From an uncultured Blautia sp. (GTDB lineage: Bacteria > Bacillota > Clostridia > Lachnospirales > Lachnospiraceae), in contig URHS01000001.1 in assembly GCA_900547685.1 (NCBI GenBank), positions 1 through 64,000 on the forward strand: DNA of 64,000 nucleotides, given 5' to 3'. The number at the start of each line of letters is the position of its first letter. The first letter of the stretch is position 1. The notes beneath the pieces were generated by a model. It saw only the letters and a program-made list of their open reading frames with translations, did not search any database and was not told the DNA's origin. Positions 16,991 through 26,546 of this stretch are shown in pieces. The translations under genes were made by a program, and so were the position numbers.

Positions 16991-17734
16991 TTACATAAAA
17001 TGCATAATAAACTTTCTGGGTATTATCTTGCATATTACCCGCAAAGTTTTCATAGAAAAACCATACACAGAAATCTCCCGCCCTTTTTCGCTGTCTTTTA
17101 ATGCCTTTTCTACCACAGCTTCTGCATCGGCGATAAAAGGCTTTTTATAAAAAGGCATATTTTCCTTTCCACCCATTTTTTCTAAAAAGGGGGTATCTAC
17201 AGGTCCCGGACATACTGCTGTAACTACAATTCTTCCCTTCTGTTCAGCCCCCAATGCCCTTGCAAAGGAGAGCACATAAGTTTTAGAAGCAGCATACACT
17301 GCAAACCCAGGCTGAGGCACAAATGCAGCGCCACTGGAAAGGCATAAAATACGACTGCCCTTTTTACAATAAGGAAGACAAAGACCTATAAATGCCGTCA
17401 GTGCTGTACAGTTTAATTCTGTCATCTGACAAAGTTGCTCTACAGCAGTATCTTCTACTTTTCTTTGAATTCCCATTCCTGCACTTTCTACCAAAATTTT
17501 GATGCATGGTTTTTCTCTTTTCAAAAGCTTACCAAAATCATCCAAAGCCTGCCTGTCTGTTAAATCCATAGGAAAAATACAAAGTTTGGGGATTTCCTTT
17601 TTCAGGTTCTCTAAAGCCTCTGTGTTTCTGGCAATCACCCATATCTCATCTAACTCTTTATATTTTTTTGCAATCTGTCTGGCAAAAACCTTTCCCATAC
17701 CGGAAGACGCACCTGTAATTACTGCAATTCTCAT
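16991..17734 (-). CDS. Short-chain dehydrogenase/reductase
   Basis: 247 residues. The NAD(P)-binding motif is ITGASSGMGKVFARQI (6-21). The catalytic Ser and Tyr-Lys are in CLSSGAAF and YAASKTYVLSF. VCPGPVDTPF follows, as usual in classical SDRs. The C-terminus is basic and hydrophobic, with LRVICKIIPRKFIMHFM. Substrate unknown. It starts 3 bp after ygiQ stops. Confidence 0.9.
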   Translation of the reverse strand: MRIAVITGASSGMGKVFARQIAKKYKELDEIWVIARNTEALENLKKEIPKLCIFPMDLTDRQALDDFGKLLKREKPCIKILVESAGMGIQRKVEDTAVEQLCQMTELNCTALTAFIGLCLPYCKKGSRILCLSSGAAFVPQPGFAVYAASKTYVLSFARALGAEQKGRIVVTAVCPGPVDTPFLEKMGGKENMPFYKKPFIADAEAVVEKALKDSEKGREISVYGFSMKTLRVICKIIPRKFIMHFM

Positions 17735-17737
17735 AAA

Positions 17738-19615
17738 TTATCCCTTCCTTTTATGTACGTTTCGAATGGATTTCTTTTTCTTTGCCTTTACCACAGTTTT
17801 TTTTCCACTTTGTTCTTTTTTCGCCATTCCCCTTGGACGAATCAGACATTTTTTATCAAACCCAATCAAATCTTTTCTTCCCGCCAACAGTAAAGCTTCT
17901 TTTACTAATTCATAATTTTCCGGATTTTTGTATTGAAGCAAAGCTCTCTGCATGGATTTTTCCTTAGTAGTTTTCGGTACATAAACCTTCTCTCCTGTTC
18001 TTGGATCTATGCCTGTGTAATACATACAAGTAGACATCGTAGATGGTGTAGGATAAAAATCCTGTACCTGCTCCGGTGTAAATCCCATGTCCCTCACATA
18101 TTCTGCCAATTTTACAGCCTCTTTTATGGTACAGCCCGGATGAGAAGACATAAGATAAGGAACTACATATTGTTTCTTTCCAGATTTTGCATTTGCCTTT
18201 TCAAACTTTTTTAAGAACTGCTGGTAAACTGCATGTTCCGGTTTTCCCATGTAATACAACACTTCATCGGATATATGCTCCGGTGCTACACGAAGCTGTC
18301 CGCTGACATGATATTTTGCCAGTTCTTCCAAAAATACGGAAGATGCGTCTGCATTCACATAATCAAAACGAATACCCGAACGTATAAAAACTTTTTTCAC
18401 CCCTGACACATTCCGCAATTTTCGAAGAAGCTCCAAATAATCTTTATGGTCAACTTCCAGATTTTTACAAGGTTTTGGAAACAAACACTGCTTATTGGTA
18501 CATACCCCTTTTGTCTCCTGTTTCTTACAGGAAGGATGACGGAAGTCTGCCGTAGGGCCTCCTACATCATGAATATATCCCTTAAAATCCTTTTCTGTTA
18601 CATAAGATTTTGCTTCCTCTATAATAGAAGCATGACTTCTGGTCTGGACAATTCGCCCCTGATGAAAAGCCAATGCACAGAAATTACATCCTCCAAAACA
18701 GCCTCTATTACTGGTAATACTAAATTTAATTTCTTCAATTGCAGGAATTTTTCCCTGCTTTTCATACATAGGATGGTAAGTTCTTGCATAGGGCAAGTCG
18801 TAAACCTCATCCATTTCTTTCTGACTCAATGGTTTAGATGGAGGGTTTTGAACTACAAACCCTCTGTTTCCGTAACTTTCTATAAGAACTTTCCCTGAAA
18901 AGGCATCTGTATTTTCATACTGTATACGAAAACTATCTGCATAAGCTTTTTTATTTTCACAGAGCTGCTCATAAGAAGGTAAAACTTCTCCCTTTGGCAT
19001 TTCTTTTGTCTTATATACTGTTCCCGGAATAAAAGTAATGGAACTTACCGGAAAACCTTTATCCAATGCTTCTGCAATTTCCAGAATACTCCGTTCTCCC
19101 ATTCCATAAGAAATCAAATCTGCCCCTGAATCCATTAAAACAGAGCGTTTCATTCCATCAGACCAGTAATCATAATGTGCCAATCTTCTAAGAGAAGCTT
19201 CTATTCCACCCAAAATAATAGGTGTATGCTTATACGTCTGACGAATTAAATTACTGTATACAGTTACTGCTCTGTCCGGACGCAGTCCCATTTGTCCACC
19301 CGGAGAATAAGCATCCTGTTTGCGATGTTTTTTTGCTACAGTATAATGGTTAACCATAGAATCCATATTTCCTGCTGAAACCAAAAATCCAAGTCTGGGT
19401 TCTCCAAAAACTGCAATGCTCTCCTTTTTTCTCCAATCAGGCTGTGCAATCATTCCCACAGAATACCCACGACTTTCCAAAAGTCTAGTAATAATGGCTG
19501 CTCCAAAAGAAGGATGATCCACATAAGCATCTCCGCAAATGTAGACAAAATCCGGCTGCCAAATACCTCTGGTTTCCATTTCCTTTTTTGTCACAGGCAA
19601 AAATTTTGTACTCAT
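17738..19615 (-). CDS. YgiQ-family radical SAM protein
   Basis: 625 residues, typical of the family. The radical SAM iron-sulfur Cys motif is SNRGCFGGCNFCALAFHQGR. The N-terminus (FVYICGDAYVDHPSFGAAII) and the PSCKKQETKGVC segment match YgiQ. The C-terminus is a Lys/Arg-rich tail. The reaction is unknown. It overlaps the HAD gene by 4 bp (ATGA). Confidence 0.95.
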   Translation of the reverse strand: MSTKFLPVTKKEMETRGIWQPDFVYICGDAYVDHPSFGAAIITRLLESRGYSVGMIAQPDWRKKESIAVFGEPRLGFLVSAGNMDSMVNHYTVAKKHRKQDAYSPGGQMGLRPDRAVTVYSNLIRQTYKHTPIILGGIEASLRRLAHYDYWSDGMKRSVLMDSGADLISYGMGERSILEIAEALDKGFPVSSITFIPGTVYKTKEMPKGEVLPSYEQLCENKKAYADSFRIQYENTDAFSGKVLIESYGNRGFVVQNPPSKPLSQKEMDEVYDLPYARTYHPMYEKQGKIPAIEEIKFSITSNRGCFGGCNFCALAFHQGRIVQTRSHASIIEEAKSYVTEKDFKGYIHDVGGPTADFRHPSCKKQETKGVCTNKQCLFPKPCKNLEVDHKDYLELLRKLRNVSGVKKVFIRSGIRFDYVNADASSVFLEELAKYHVSGQLRVAPEHISDEVLYYMGKPEHAVYQQFLKKFEKANAKSGKKQYVVPYLMSSHPGCTIKEAVKLAEYVRDMGFTPEQVQDFYPTPSTMSTCMYYTGIDPRTGEKVYVPKTTKEKSMQRALLQYKNPENYELVKEALLLAGRKDLIGFDKKCLIRPRGMAKKEQSGKKTVVKAKKKKSIRNVHKRKG

Positions 19616-20271
19616 AAATTTAATACCTCATAATAATCCTCTATGTAATAGTCTGCAAGTCTGCGTTTTTCTGCCTCTTGCCTTTTACTGTAAGCATCTT
19701 CCACAGCGCATACCTGCATTCCCGCATTCTTTCCCGCCATAATTCCCATAGGCACATCTTCAAAAACAAGACAATCTTTTGGCTCAGCCTTCAGCCCTTC
19801 TGCTGTCTTTAAATAGACATCAGGCGCCGGTTTGCTGTTTGGCACTTCACAACAAGTAGTAATACAGTCAAAATACTTTTCAATCCCATGAGCTTTCAAA
19901 ACAGTTACAATCAAGTCCCTGCTATTGCTGGAACTAATTCCAACGGGTATATTTCTATTTTTCAATTCTTCTAAGAATTCTCTCACTCCTGGTTTTAGAG
20001 GAACTTCCTTGGAATATTTTTCCTCTGCCATCAAAATCCAGGTCTTTTTAATTTCTTCTAAAGAGTCTTCAATTTGAAATCTGTTTTTAAAGAAAACCGC
20101 TGTTTCCGTAAATCCCATACCTTCCAATTCTTCCTGAAACGCCTGAATATCCGCAGGTACGGCTATTCCCTTTTTCCCTAAATATTCTACATCAATGGAT
20201 TTCCACATCCACATAGAGTCTACTAATGTTCCGTCTAAATCAAATATCACTGCTTTTATATTCTCAAGCAT
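19612..20271 (-). CDS. HAD-superfamily phosphatase, beta-phosphoglucomutase-like
   Basis: 219 residues. HAD motif I is VIFDLDGTLVDSMWMW with the nucleophile Asp; motif II is GISSSNSRD; the Lys is in VPNSKPAPDVYL; motif III is VFEDVPMGIMAGKNAG. A helical cap lies at residues 20-85. Members hydrolyse or isomerise phosphosugars. It overlaps rsuA-like gene by 8 bp. Confidence 0.92.
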   Translation of the reverse strand: MLENIKAVIFDLDGTLVDSMWMWKSIDVEYLGKKGIAVPADIQAFQEELEGMGFTETAVFFKNRFQIEDSLEEIKKTWILMAEEKYSKEVPLKPGVREFLEELKNRNIPVGISSSNSRDLIVTVLKAHGIEKYFDCITTCCEVPNSKPAPDVYLKTAEGLKAEPKDCLVFEDVPMGIMAGKNAGMQVCAVEDAYSKRQEAEKRRLADYYIEDYYEVLNL

Positions 20272-20980
20272 TTTCCTTCAACCTCACAATCTCCTCTGGT
20301 GTCAATAAACGATATTCTCCCGGCAATAGCTTTTCATCTAATACCAGACTGCCCATCGATAAACGTTTTAAAAATACTACTTCATTTCCCACTGCATGAA
20401 ACATTCTTTTTATCTGGTGAAACTTTCCTTCCCGAATAATAATTTCAACTTGATCTTTTTCCTCGTTTAAAAAGGAAACCTGAGAAGGCATAGTAAGCTT
20501 GTCTTCTCCAATATCCACACCTTCTTCCAATTTTTTTCTGTTTTCTTCAGACAAAACGTTCTTCAAACAGACAAAATATTTTTTATCTACGTGTTTTTTT
20601 GGAGCAAGCAGATTATGTGCCAGTTCTCCGTCATTGGTAATCAGCAGCAATCCTTCTGTGTCCTTATCCAGACGTCCCACAGGAAATAAATCTTTTCTTT
20701 TTTTCTTCTGAATAAGATCCAGAACTGTCTTATCCCGTCTGTCTTCTGTGGCAGATACCACACCTTGAGGTTTATTTAACATATAATAAACCAGTTCCTC
20801 ATAAGCAATTTCTTTTCCATCTGCCAAAACCACATCTGTCTGCGTATCTATTTTATATTCAGGGCTTTTTACAATTTCTTGATTTACGGAAATCCTGCCT
20901 TTTTTTATATCTTTTTTTACCTCTGTTCTTGTACCCAGACCCATATCTGCCAGATATTTATCTAATCTTATTTTTCCCAT
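20264..20980 (-). CDS. RsuA/RluB-family pseudouridine synthase
   Basis: 238 residues. An S4 domain (IRLDKYLADMGLGTRTEVKK) precedes the catalytic domain with YYMLNKPQGVVSAT and GRLDKDTEGLLLITNDG, where the Asp is the nucleophile. IREGKFHQIKRMFHAVG is the C-terminal signature. It modifies 16S or 23S rRNA. The start shares a base with the rsmF stop (TAATG), so translation is coupled. Confidence 0.94.
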   Translation of the reverse strand: MGKIRLDKYLADMGLGTRTEVKKDIKKGRISVNQEIVKSPEYKIDTQTDVVLADGKEIAYEELVYYMLNKPQGVVSATEDRRDKTVLDLIQKKKRKDLFPVGRLDKDTEGLLLITNDGELAHNLLAPKKHVDKKYFVCLKNVLSEENRKKLEEGVDIGEDKLTMPSQVSFLNEEKDQVEIIIREGKFHQIKRMFHAVGNEVVFLKRLSMGSLVLDEKLLPGEYRLLTPEEIVRLKENA

Positions 20981-22377
20981 TATTGCATTCTCCAGCCCGG
21001 ATAATATTTATTTTTCAAAATTCCCCTGTCCAGCTTTCCAAATCCCAGAGAATAACCATCTACACACACAAGCTGCCAGCCTTTTTCGCCCTTAGACTTT
21101 AAATCTGTTACATCAATGGTTTCTCCCTTTAAATATTTTACAGTTCGAATATCTGTTGAAGAGAGCCGGATACAGGAAGAAAACGTCTTTGGTGACAATG
21201 CCATTGCCAAAGCCTGACTGGGCTCAAAACGATTTTTTCGTATTTCCCCCAGATAAAGACCTGTACGCAAATAGCGAAGCTTAGGCATCTCTGTACCTCC
21301 GGGTAAAAAATACAACTTGTCTTTTTCCTTTTTCATTCTTCCATCGGAAAAATCAAAAGATACCAGTTTTAAAAATTCTTCTGCACAAGCATCTAATTTA
21401 TCTTCCTTCTTTGCATTTGATATTTTCCTCGGTTCCATCTTTTTACCATTTTCTTTTTTCTGCAGCAGTGCCAGAAAATGACCTTCTCCTGCCATTTTAT
21501 GAGGAAAAATTCGTACACATTTCTTCAGCTGACTACATATTTTCTCACTTTTTCCTTCTAAAGGAAATCCTTCTGAAAAGCCTTCATAACCGAAAGGCTC
21601 CAGAACCTCCATATCTTCACACTGCTCCAACAGATAAGCAATAGTCTCCTCATTTTCCTTTTTTGAGAAAGTACAAGTAGAATAAAGCATTTTGCCTCCC
21701 GGCTTCAGCATCTGTGCTCCCTGAATAATCAATTCCTTTTGAATTTTCCCATAATAATCCGGAGATTTCTCTAACCAATACTCTGCCATTTTGGGTTCTT
21801 TATGAAACATTCCTTCTCCTGAACAAGGAGCATCAATCAAAATTTTATCAAAAAATTCCGGAAAGTTATTTACCAGTTTTACAGGTTCTTCGCTGGTAAC
21901 ATAAAAATTCGGTGCCCCGGTAAGTTCCAGATTTTTTAAAAGAGCCTTTGCTCTGCTGTTGCTCAAATCATTTGCCAGCAAAAGCCCCTTTCCCTGCAAT
22001 CTGCCTACCAACTCTGTAGCTTTTCCCCCTGGAGCTGCACACAAATCCAATACTTTATCATAAGGCTGAACTTCTAAACGACTCGCAGGTGTCATGGCGC
22101 TGGGCTCCTGCAGATAATAAAGCCCTGCAAAATAATAAGGATGTCTTGCAGGATTTCCATTCTTCTCCTCTGCATGAACATAATATCCGTTTTCTACCCA
22201 GGGAATCTGTTCTTTTTCAAAAGGCATCATTTCTTCCCATACAGGCTTTGTCAGCTTATAGGGATTAAAGCGCAGTCCCTGTCGGACAGGCTGTTCATAC
22301 GTTTTCTTGTATTCCTCAAACTCTATCCCCAATAAACTGCGCATTTCCTTCTCGTATTCTTCCGGTAAATTTATCAT
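20980..22377 (-). CDS. RsmF-family rRNA cytosine-C5 methyltransferase
   Basis: 465 residues. The SAM-binding loop is VLDLCAAPGGKATEL. The two catalytic Cys are in LIDAPCSGEGMF and LYSTCTFSKKENEE, as in NOL1/NOP2/Sun enzymes. The C-terminal third (from GRMKKEKDKLYFLP) is the RNA-binding extension seen in RsmF. It is followed without a gap by a pseudouridine synthase, forming an rRNA-modification cluster. Confidence 0.94.
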   Translation of the reverse strand: MINLPEEYEKEMRSLLGIEFEEYKKTYEQPVRQGLRFNPYKLTKPVWEEMMPFEKEQIPWVENGYYVHAEEKNGNPARHPYYFAGLYYLQEPSAMTPASRLEVQPYDKVLDLCAAPGGKATELVGRLQGKGLLLANDLSNSRAKALLKNLELTGAPNFYVTSEEPVKLVNNFPEFFDKILIDAPCSGEGMFHKEPKMAEYWLEKSPDYYGKIQKELIIQGAQMLKPGGKMLYSTCTFSKKENEETIAYLLEQCEDMEVLEPFGYEGFSEGFPLEGKSEKICSQLKKCVRIFPHKMAGEGHFLALLQKKENGKKMEPRKISNAKKEDKLDACAEEFLKLVSFDFSDGRMKKEKDKLYFLPGGTEMPKLRYLRTGLYLGEIRKNRFEPSQALAMALSPKTFSSCIRLSSTDIRTVKYLKGETIDVTDLKSKGEKGWQLVCVDGYSLGFGKLDRGILKNKYYPGWRMQ

Positions 22378-22396
22378 ACTTCCACTATCCTTTATC

Positions 22397-23212
22397 TTAT
22401 ATATCTTCGTATGTCAATGCCTGTGCACGGCACCCCTCTGCAATGAAGTCCAATTCTTTATAAAAACTTTCCAGCTTTTCAGGATTTTTTTCCTCATACA
22501 CCTTATAAAATTCTTCTAATATTTTACTGGTTTCTCTGCGATTTGCATAATAATAGAGATTTTCTATATTATTTAATATATCCGCTACCAAATTAGACTG
22601 ATGAAGCATAGATTTTTGTGCATCCATAACTTCACTTCTCACAAGTGACATTTCCTCATCCAATTCTAATACAGAATCTGCTGCCTTTGTCAATCTGTTG
22701 GCAAGGTCCGTTGGCACATTTCCTTTATATTTATACTGCAAAGAGTGTTCTATGGTTGCCCAGAAATCCATTGCCAAAGTCCGAATTTGAATTTCTGCAC
22801 GAATTTCCTTCTTTCCTGCCAGAGTTTCTGCACAGTAAGACACAATAATATGATAGCTTCGATATCCACTATCCTTTCCGTGTGTCACATAATCCTTTTC
22901 TTCCAGTACCCTCATATCACTGCGGTTTCGAATCAGAGATGCCACCTTTTCAATGTCTTCACAAAACTGGCAAATAATCCTCACGCCGGCAATATCCTCA
23001 ATCTTTTCTTCCAGTTTATCCCAAGAAACATGTTTATCCTGCATTTTTTCCAGAATACTGTTAATTGACTTTACACGACCGGTCACTTGTTCAATAGGAG
23101 AATAAAGATTTTTCTCCCTGTGTTCTTTTTTCAGCAGTTTAAATTTCATAACCAAATCTTTCACTGCAAGTTCATAAGGAATGAGCAATTCACGCCATAA
23201 ACGTATTTCCAT
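22397..23212 (-). CDS. Small alarmone synthetase (RelA/SpoT-type GTP pyrophosphokinase)
   Basis: 271 residues from the ATG at 23210-23212, with AGGAG 9 nt upstream; the longer frame begins before that site. The synthetase core reads VTGRVKSINSILEKM, EDIAGVRIICQFCEDI, GYRSYHIIV and EIQIRTLAMDFWATIEH. No HD hydrolase, TGS or ACT domain is present, so it makes (p)ppGpp without degrading it. It is longer than YjbM/RelQ (about 210), with a helical C-terminal extension. Synthesis would respond to its own regulation rather than the ribosome. Confidence 0.92.
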   Translation of the reverse strand: MEIRLWRELLIPYELAVKDLVMKFKLLKKEHREKNLYSPIEQVTGRVKSINSILEKMQDKHVSWDKLEEKIEDIAGVRIICQFCEDIEKVASLIRNRSDMRVLEEKDYVTHGKDSGYRSYHIIVSYCAETLAGKKEIRAEIQIRTLAMDFWATIEHSLQYKYKGNVPTDLANRLTKAADSVLELDEEMSLVRSEVMDAQKSMLHQSNLVADILNNIENLYYYANRRETSKILEEFYKVYEEKNPEKLESFYKELDFIAEGCRAQALTYEDI

Positions 23213-23262
23213 AAAACATGACTCCTTAACTATCATTAAAGTATAGCATACTTCTTTTCTTT

Positions 23263-23931
23263 TTAATAGAAAAAATTTTTCTGCTTCTCTTGTAAGAACT
23301 GCAGCACCGGATAAGGATTCAAAGGATATTCTTCTCTGCCTTTTGCAAATATGTAAATTCCCAGGTGAAGATGTGGCGGAAATTTTCCTTTTGTCCCTTC
23401 TTCTCCATATCCTGTATTTCCTAAAAATCCTAAAATTTCTCCCGCCTTTACCTGATCGCCCTCACAGAAATCTTCTGCATAGGACGACAAATGTGCATAA
23501 TAAAAATATCCGCCTCCCGGACTTCGGATACCTATGCGATATCCCCCAAGAGGAAGCCAGCCGATTTTTTCTACAATACCATCTGTCATACTTAAAATCG
23601 GATAATAATCTGTTTTTGCATCTTTAGGGAAAATATCACATCCCTCGTGAAGACGTTCCCCTCCGTAATGCCTCTTTTCATGCCAACTGTTTTCATAAGA
23701 AAAAGTTTCTGTTTTTGCATTAATCCGCCCTGCAACAGGAAAGCATTTTAAGTCCTCCCAAAAAATCAAATATCTTTCCATATCTGCTTTGGAAACTCCT
23801 GCACTTTCCATGCTCTTTACTGGAAGTCCCCTCCGGCTTAATTCTTTTAAAGAAGCTTTCTCTTTTAATTCCCCTGTAAGATTTACATTTAAAAACAAAA
23901 TCATACATAATAACAGCAGTTTTTTCAGCAC
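23263..23931 (-). CDS. M23-family metallopeptidase, membrane-anchored or secreted
   Basis: 222 residues from a GTG at 23929-23931, 6 nt after GGAGG. An N-terminal hydrophobic segment (KKLLLLCMILFLNVNLTG) acts as signal or anchor. The peptidase core has the zinc ligands in HEGCDIFP, later HLSSYAED and the terminal PHLHLGIYIF. The family cuts peptide cross-bridges in peptidoglycan. The canonical HxxxD and HxH pattern is intact, so it looks active. Its ribosome-binding site is inside the stem of the hairpin at 23932-24010. Confidence 0.9.
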   Translation of the reverse strand: MLKKLLLLCMILFLNVNLTGELKEKASLKELSRRGLPVKSMESAGVSKADMERYLIFWEDLKCFPVAGRINAKTETFSYENSWHEKRHYGGERLHEGCDIFPKDAKTDYYPILSMTDGIVEKIGWLPLGGYRIGIRSPGGGYFYYAHLSSYAEDFCEGDQVKAGEILGFLGNTGYGEEGTKGKFPPHLHLGIYIFAKGREEYPLNPYPVLQFLQEKQKNFFY

Positions 23932-24010
23932 AAAAAACCTCCGTTTGCACACAAGATATTCCGGTAACTACGCTCTTACCATTACATATCATTCTATGCA
24001 CAAACGAAGG
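23932..24010 (-). promoter_or_regulatory. Terminator-like hairpin enclosing the M23 ribosome-binding site
   Basis: In minus-strand RNA a 10-bp stem joins CCUUCGUUUG (24010-24001) with CAAACGGAGG (23947-23938), one pair being G-U, and is followed by six U and then the GTG start. Inner GAUAU/AUAUC and GGUAA/UUACC pairs extend it. It may terminate pepD transcripts and also hide GGAGG of the peptidase gene. Confidence 0.6.
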
Positions 24011-24021
24011 CAATTATGACA

Positions 24022-25473
24022 TTATTCTTTTATTCTTTTTAAAACTTCTAAGAGATATTTCCATACACGTTCTACCGAGGAAATAGAAAGTTTCTCTTCG
24101 GAGGTATGAATATCTTGCATATCAGGACCTATAGAAACACAATCCAGTTCTGCAATTTTTTCATAAAACAAACCACATTCCAAGCCTGCATGAATCACAT
24201 TAACGATCGGCTCTTTTTTATACATTTCCTGATACACATCTACCAGAACCTGACGAAGCTTGGAATCCTGTTTAAACTCCCATGCGGGATATTCTCCTTC
24301 TATAGTGAAAGTACCACCTAAAAACTCTGTGAGATACGCAATTTTATCAGCCAGAGCTTTCTTTGCTGTACCTACAGAACTTCTCACACTGGCAGAACAA
24401 CTCAGTGCAGCAGGAGTGAGTTTTGTAATTCCCACATTACAGGAAGTTTCTACCAGTCCATCAATAAAGCCACACATTTTTTGAATTCCATTAGGATAGT
24501 TTAAAAGGAAAAACAACACTTTTTCCTGACTTACCGGATGAAGTACCGGCTCTGTCCCCTGACCTTCTCCTTCTACTGTAATAGTAATTCCTTCATCACT
24601 GCCTGTATATTCTTTTCTCAATGCTTCCGTAAAAGCTGCAGCATAGTCTGAAAGCTTCTCTCCTTCTTCTTTTGAAGCCAACACGAAAGCTTCTGCCTCT
24701 CTTGGAATTGCATTATCTTTCTGTCCGCCAAAAAGTTCTGAAATAGAATACTCTATTATTTCTTTTCCTTCATGAAGAAAACGTGCCAAAAGTAAAGTAG
24801 CATTTGCTCTGTTTTTATCAATTTCTGCACCGGAATGACCACCTAAAAGCCCTGATACCTTTATTCTCCATTTATAATCTGTATACTCCTGATAGCGAAC
24901 AGGTATTTCCGAAACCGCTGTCATACCTCCTGCACAGCCTGCACAAATATATCCTTCTTCTTCCGAGTCCAAATTGATTAAATATTTTGCATTTAAAGGC
25001 GTTGTATCAATAGACGCTGCTCCTAAAAGTCCAATTTCCTCATCTACAGTAATTACCAGCTCTAATGCCGGATGTGAAAGAGTAGTATCTTCCATAATTG
25101 CCAATCCATAAGCAACGGCAATTCCATTATCTCCCCCCAAAGTTGTATTCGTCGCAGAAACAAAATCACCTTCTATCCGAAGTTCTAACGGATCCTTTGT
25201 AAAATCATGTGTGCTGTCTGCTGTTTTTTCACAGACCATATCCATGTGTCCCTGAAGCATAACGGTTGGTGCATTTTCATAACCTTTGGAAGCTTCTTTA
25301 AAAATAATTACATTATTATCATCATCCTGAATACAGCGTAAGTTGTGAGAATGAGCAAAGTTTACCAAATAATCACTGATTTCTTTTGTATTCCCTGAAC
25401 CATGAGGAATTTTGCTGATTTCCTCAAAATAATAAAATACCCTTTCAGGCTGCAAATGTTCTAATACTGCCAT
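24022..25473 (-). CDS. pepD: Beta-Ala-His dipeptidase / aminoacyl-histidine dipeptidase
   Basis: 483 residues from the ATG at 25471-25473, with AGGAGG 8 nt upstream; the longer frame adds 20 unlikely residues. M20 zinc peptidase: MLQGHMDMVCEK with the first metal His and Asp, TTLGGDNGIAVAYG, VDEEIGLLGA with the catalytic Glu, NLDSEEEG and the C-terminal IHAGLECGLF. It hydrolyses Xaa-His dipeptides in the cytoplasm. It heads the minus-strand series that continues to recU. Confidence 0.94.
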   Translation of the reverse strand: MAVLEHLQPERVFYYFEEISKIPHGSGNTKEISDYLVNFAHSHNLRCIQDDDNNVIIFKEASKGYENAPTVMLQGHMDMVCEKTADSTHDFTKDPLELRIEGDFVSATNTTLGGDNGIAVAYGLAIMEDTTLSHPALELVITVDEEIGLLGAASIDTTPLNAKYLINLDSEEEGYICAGCAGGMTAVSEIPVRYQEYTDYKWRIKVSGLLGGHSGAEIDKNRANATLLLARFLHEGKEIIEYSISELFGGQKDNAIPREAEAFVLASKEEGEKLSDYAAAFTEALRKEYTGSDEGITITVEGEGQGTEPVLHPVSQEKVLFFLLNYPNGIQKMCGFIDGLVETSCNVGITKLTPAALSCSASVRSSVGTAKKALADKIAYLTEFLGGTFTIEGEYPAWEFKQDSKLRQVLVDVYQEMYKKEPIVNVIHAGLECGLFYEKIAELDCVSIGPDMQDIHTSEEKLSISSVERVWKYLLEVLKRIKE

Positions 25474-25550
25474 CTTTGTTTCCTCCTGTTGATTTTCTTT
25501 CTTCATTCTTACACAGATTGAAAAAAATAGCAAGCTTTCCGGAAAAACTT

Positions 25551-25578
25551 GAATATTCTATTTCTTTTCACATATATT
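25551..25578 (+). promoter_or_regulatory. Possible sigma-E-type promoter for ylbJ
   Basis: GAATATT (25551-25557) matches the -35 consensus KMATATT. CATATATT (25571-25578) is close to CATACANT. The 13-nt spacer is slightly short. A mother-cell promoter would suit ylbJ, which is sporulation-controlled in Bacillus. Confidence 0.5.
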
Positions 25579-25604
25579 TTAGATAAAAACTCTGGGATTT
25601 TTTC

Positions 25605-26546
25605 ATGAAAAAAATAATTCTTCCTTTTACTTTACTGCTTTTTTTATTTTTTCTTATATTATTTCCCTCTCATGCATTTTCCTATGCCAAAGCAGGACTC
25701 ATGTTATGGTTTTATACCCTTTTGCCTTCTCTTTTACCTTTTATGATTCTATCTAATATCTGCATCAAAACCGGAGTACTGGACAAACTTTTTGAAGCCC
25801 CAAAAAAATTTTGGAATAAAGTTTTTGCGCTATCACCGTCAGGCGCTTATGCGTTATGCATGGGAATTTTCTGTGGATATCCTATGGGTGCTAAAATCAC
25901 TGCAGACCTTTATATGGAACATTATATTTCTAAAGAAGAAGCCTCCTACCTATTAAGTTTTGCCTGTTTTCCGGGACCCTCTTTCTTATCTTCTTATTTA
26001 TGTGTGGGGCTTTTCAAAAATACGCATCTGATTTTCCCCACCTATTTTATTCTTTACAGCTCCGGTCTTTTATGCTCCTTCCTTTTTCGTCCTAAAAAAA
26101 ACACAGAGCTTCCTCGGCTCAAAAAAAAGAAAAAAAAGATATCCAGCTCCGATTTTCTCGGAGAAATTCTGGATACCTCTATTATGAACGGTTTTGAAAC
26201 AATCACAAAACTGGGAGGATATATTTTAATTTTCTCTATCCTTCAAGGGATTTCCAGCATTATCTTTCGTTCTTTTCCTGTCCTTAGCTATTTTCTACAA
26301 GGACTAACAGAAATGACTACCGGAAATGCCGCTTTATCAAAAGCACCCTGGGAATTTGATTTTCTTTATCCTCTTATTCTTGCATTTACTTCTTTTGGCG
26401 GTCTAAGCGTAGCTGCGCAGACAAAATCCATGCTGGCAAATACAGATTTGCCGTTTCTTTCTTACATAAAAGGAAAACTATGCAGTTTCGTCTGTACCTT
26501 TATTATAGCTTTTTGCTTAGTCAAAATCATCAAAGTCATCATCTAA
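25605..26546 (+). CDS. ylbJ: YlbJ-like sporulation membrane protein (nucleoside-recognition domain)
   Basis: 313 residues with about eight hydrophobic segments. MLWFYTLLPSLLPFMILSNI, FCGYPMGAKITADLY and CFPGPSFLSSYL are recognisable Gate/nucleoside-recognition motifs of YlbJ and SpoIIIC-like exporters. YlbJ is needed for spore maturation in Bacillus subtilis; the transported molecule is not settled. The frame includes a basic loop rich in Lys (LKKKKKK). A GGGA lies ahead of the ATG. Its last 30 bp overlap the convergent gene at 26517-27161. Confidence 0.85.
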   Translation: MKKIILPFTLLLFLFFLILFPSHAFSYAKAGLMLWFYTLLPSLLPFMILSNICIKTGVLDKLFEAPKKFWNKVFALSPSGAYALCMGIFCGYPMGAKITADLYMEHYISKEEASYLLSFACFPGPSFLSSYLCVGLFKNTHLIFPTYFILYSSGLLCSFLFRPKKNTELPRLKKKKKKISSSDFLGEILDTSIMNGFETITKLGGYILIFSILQGISSIIFRSFPVLSYFLQGLTEMTTGNAALSKAPWEFDFLYPLILAFTSFGGLSVAAQTKSMLANTDLPFLSYIKGKLCSFVCTFIIAFCLVKIIKVII

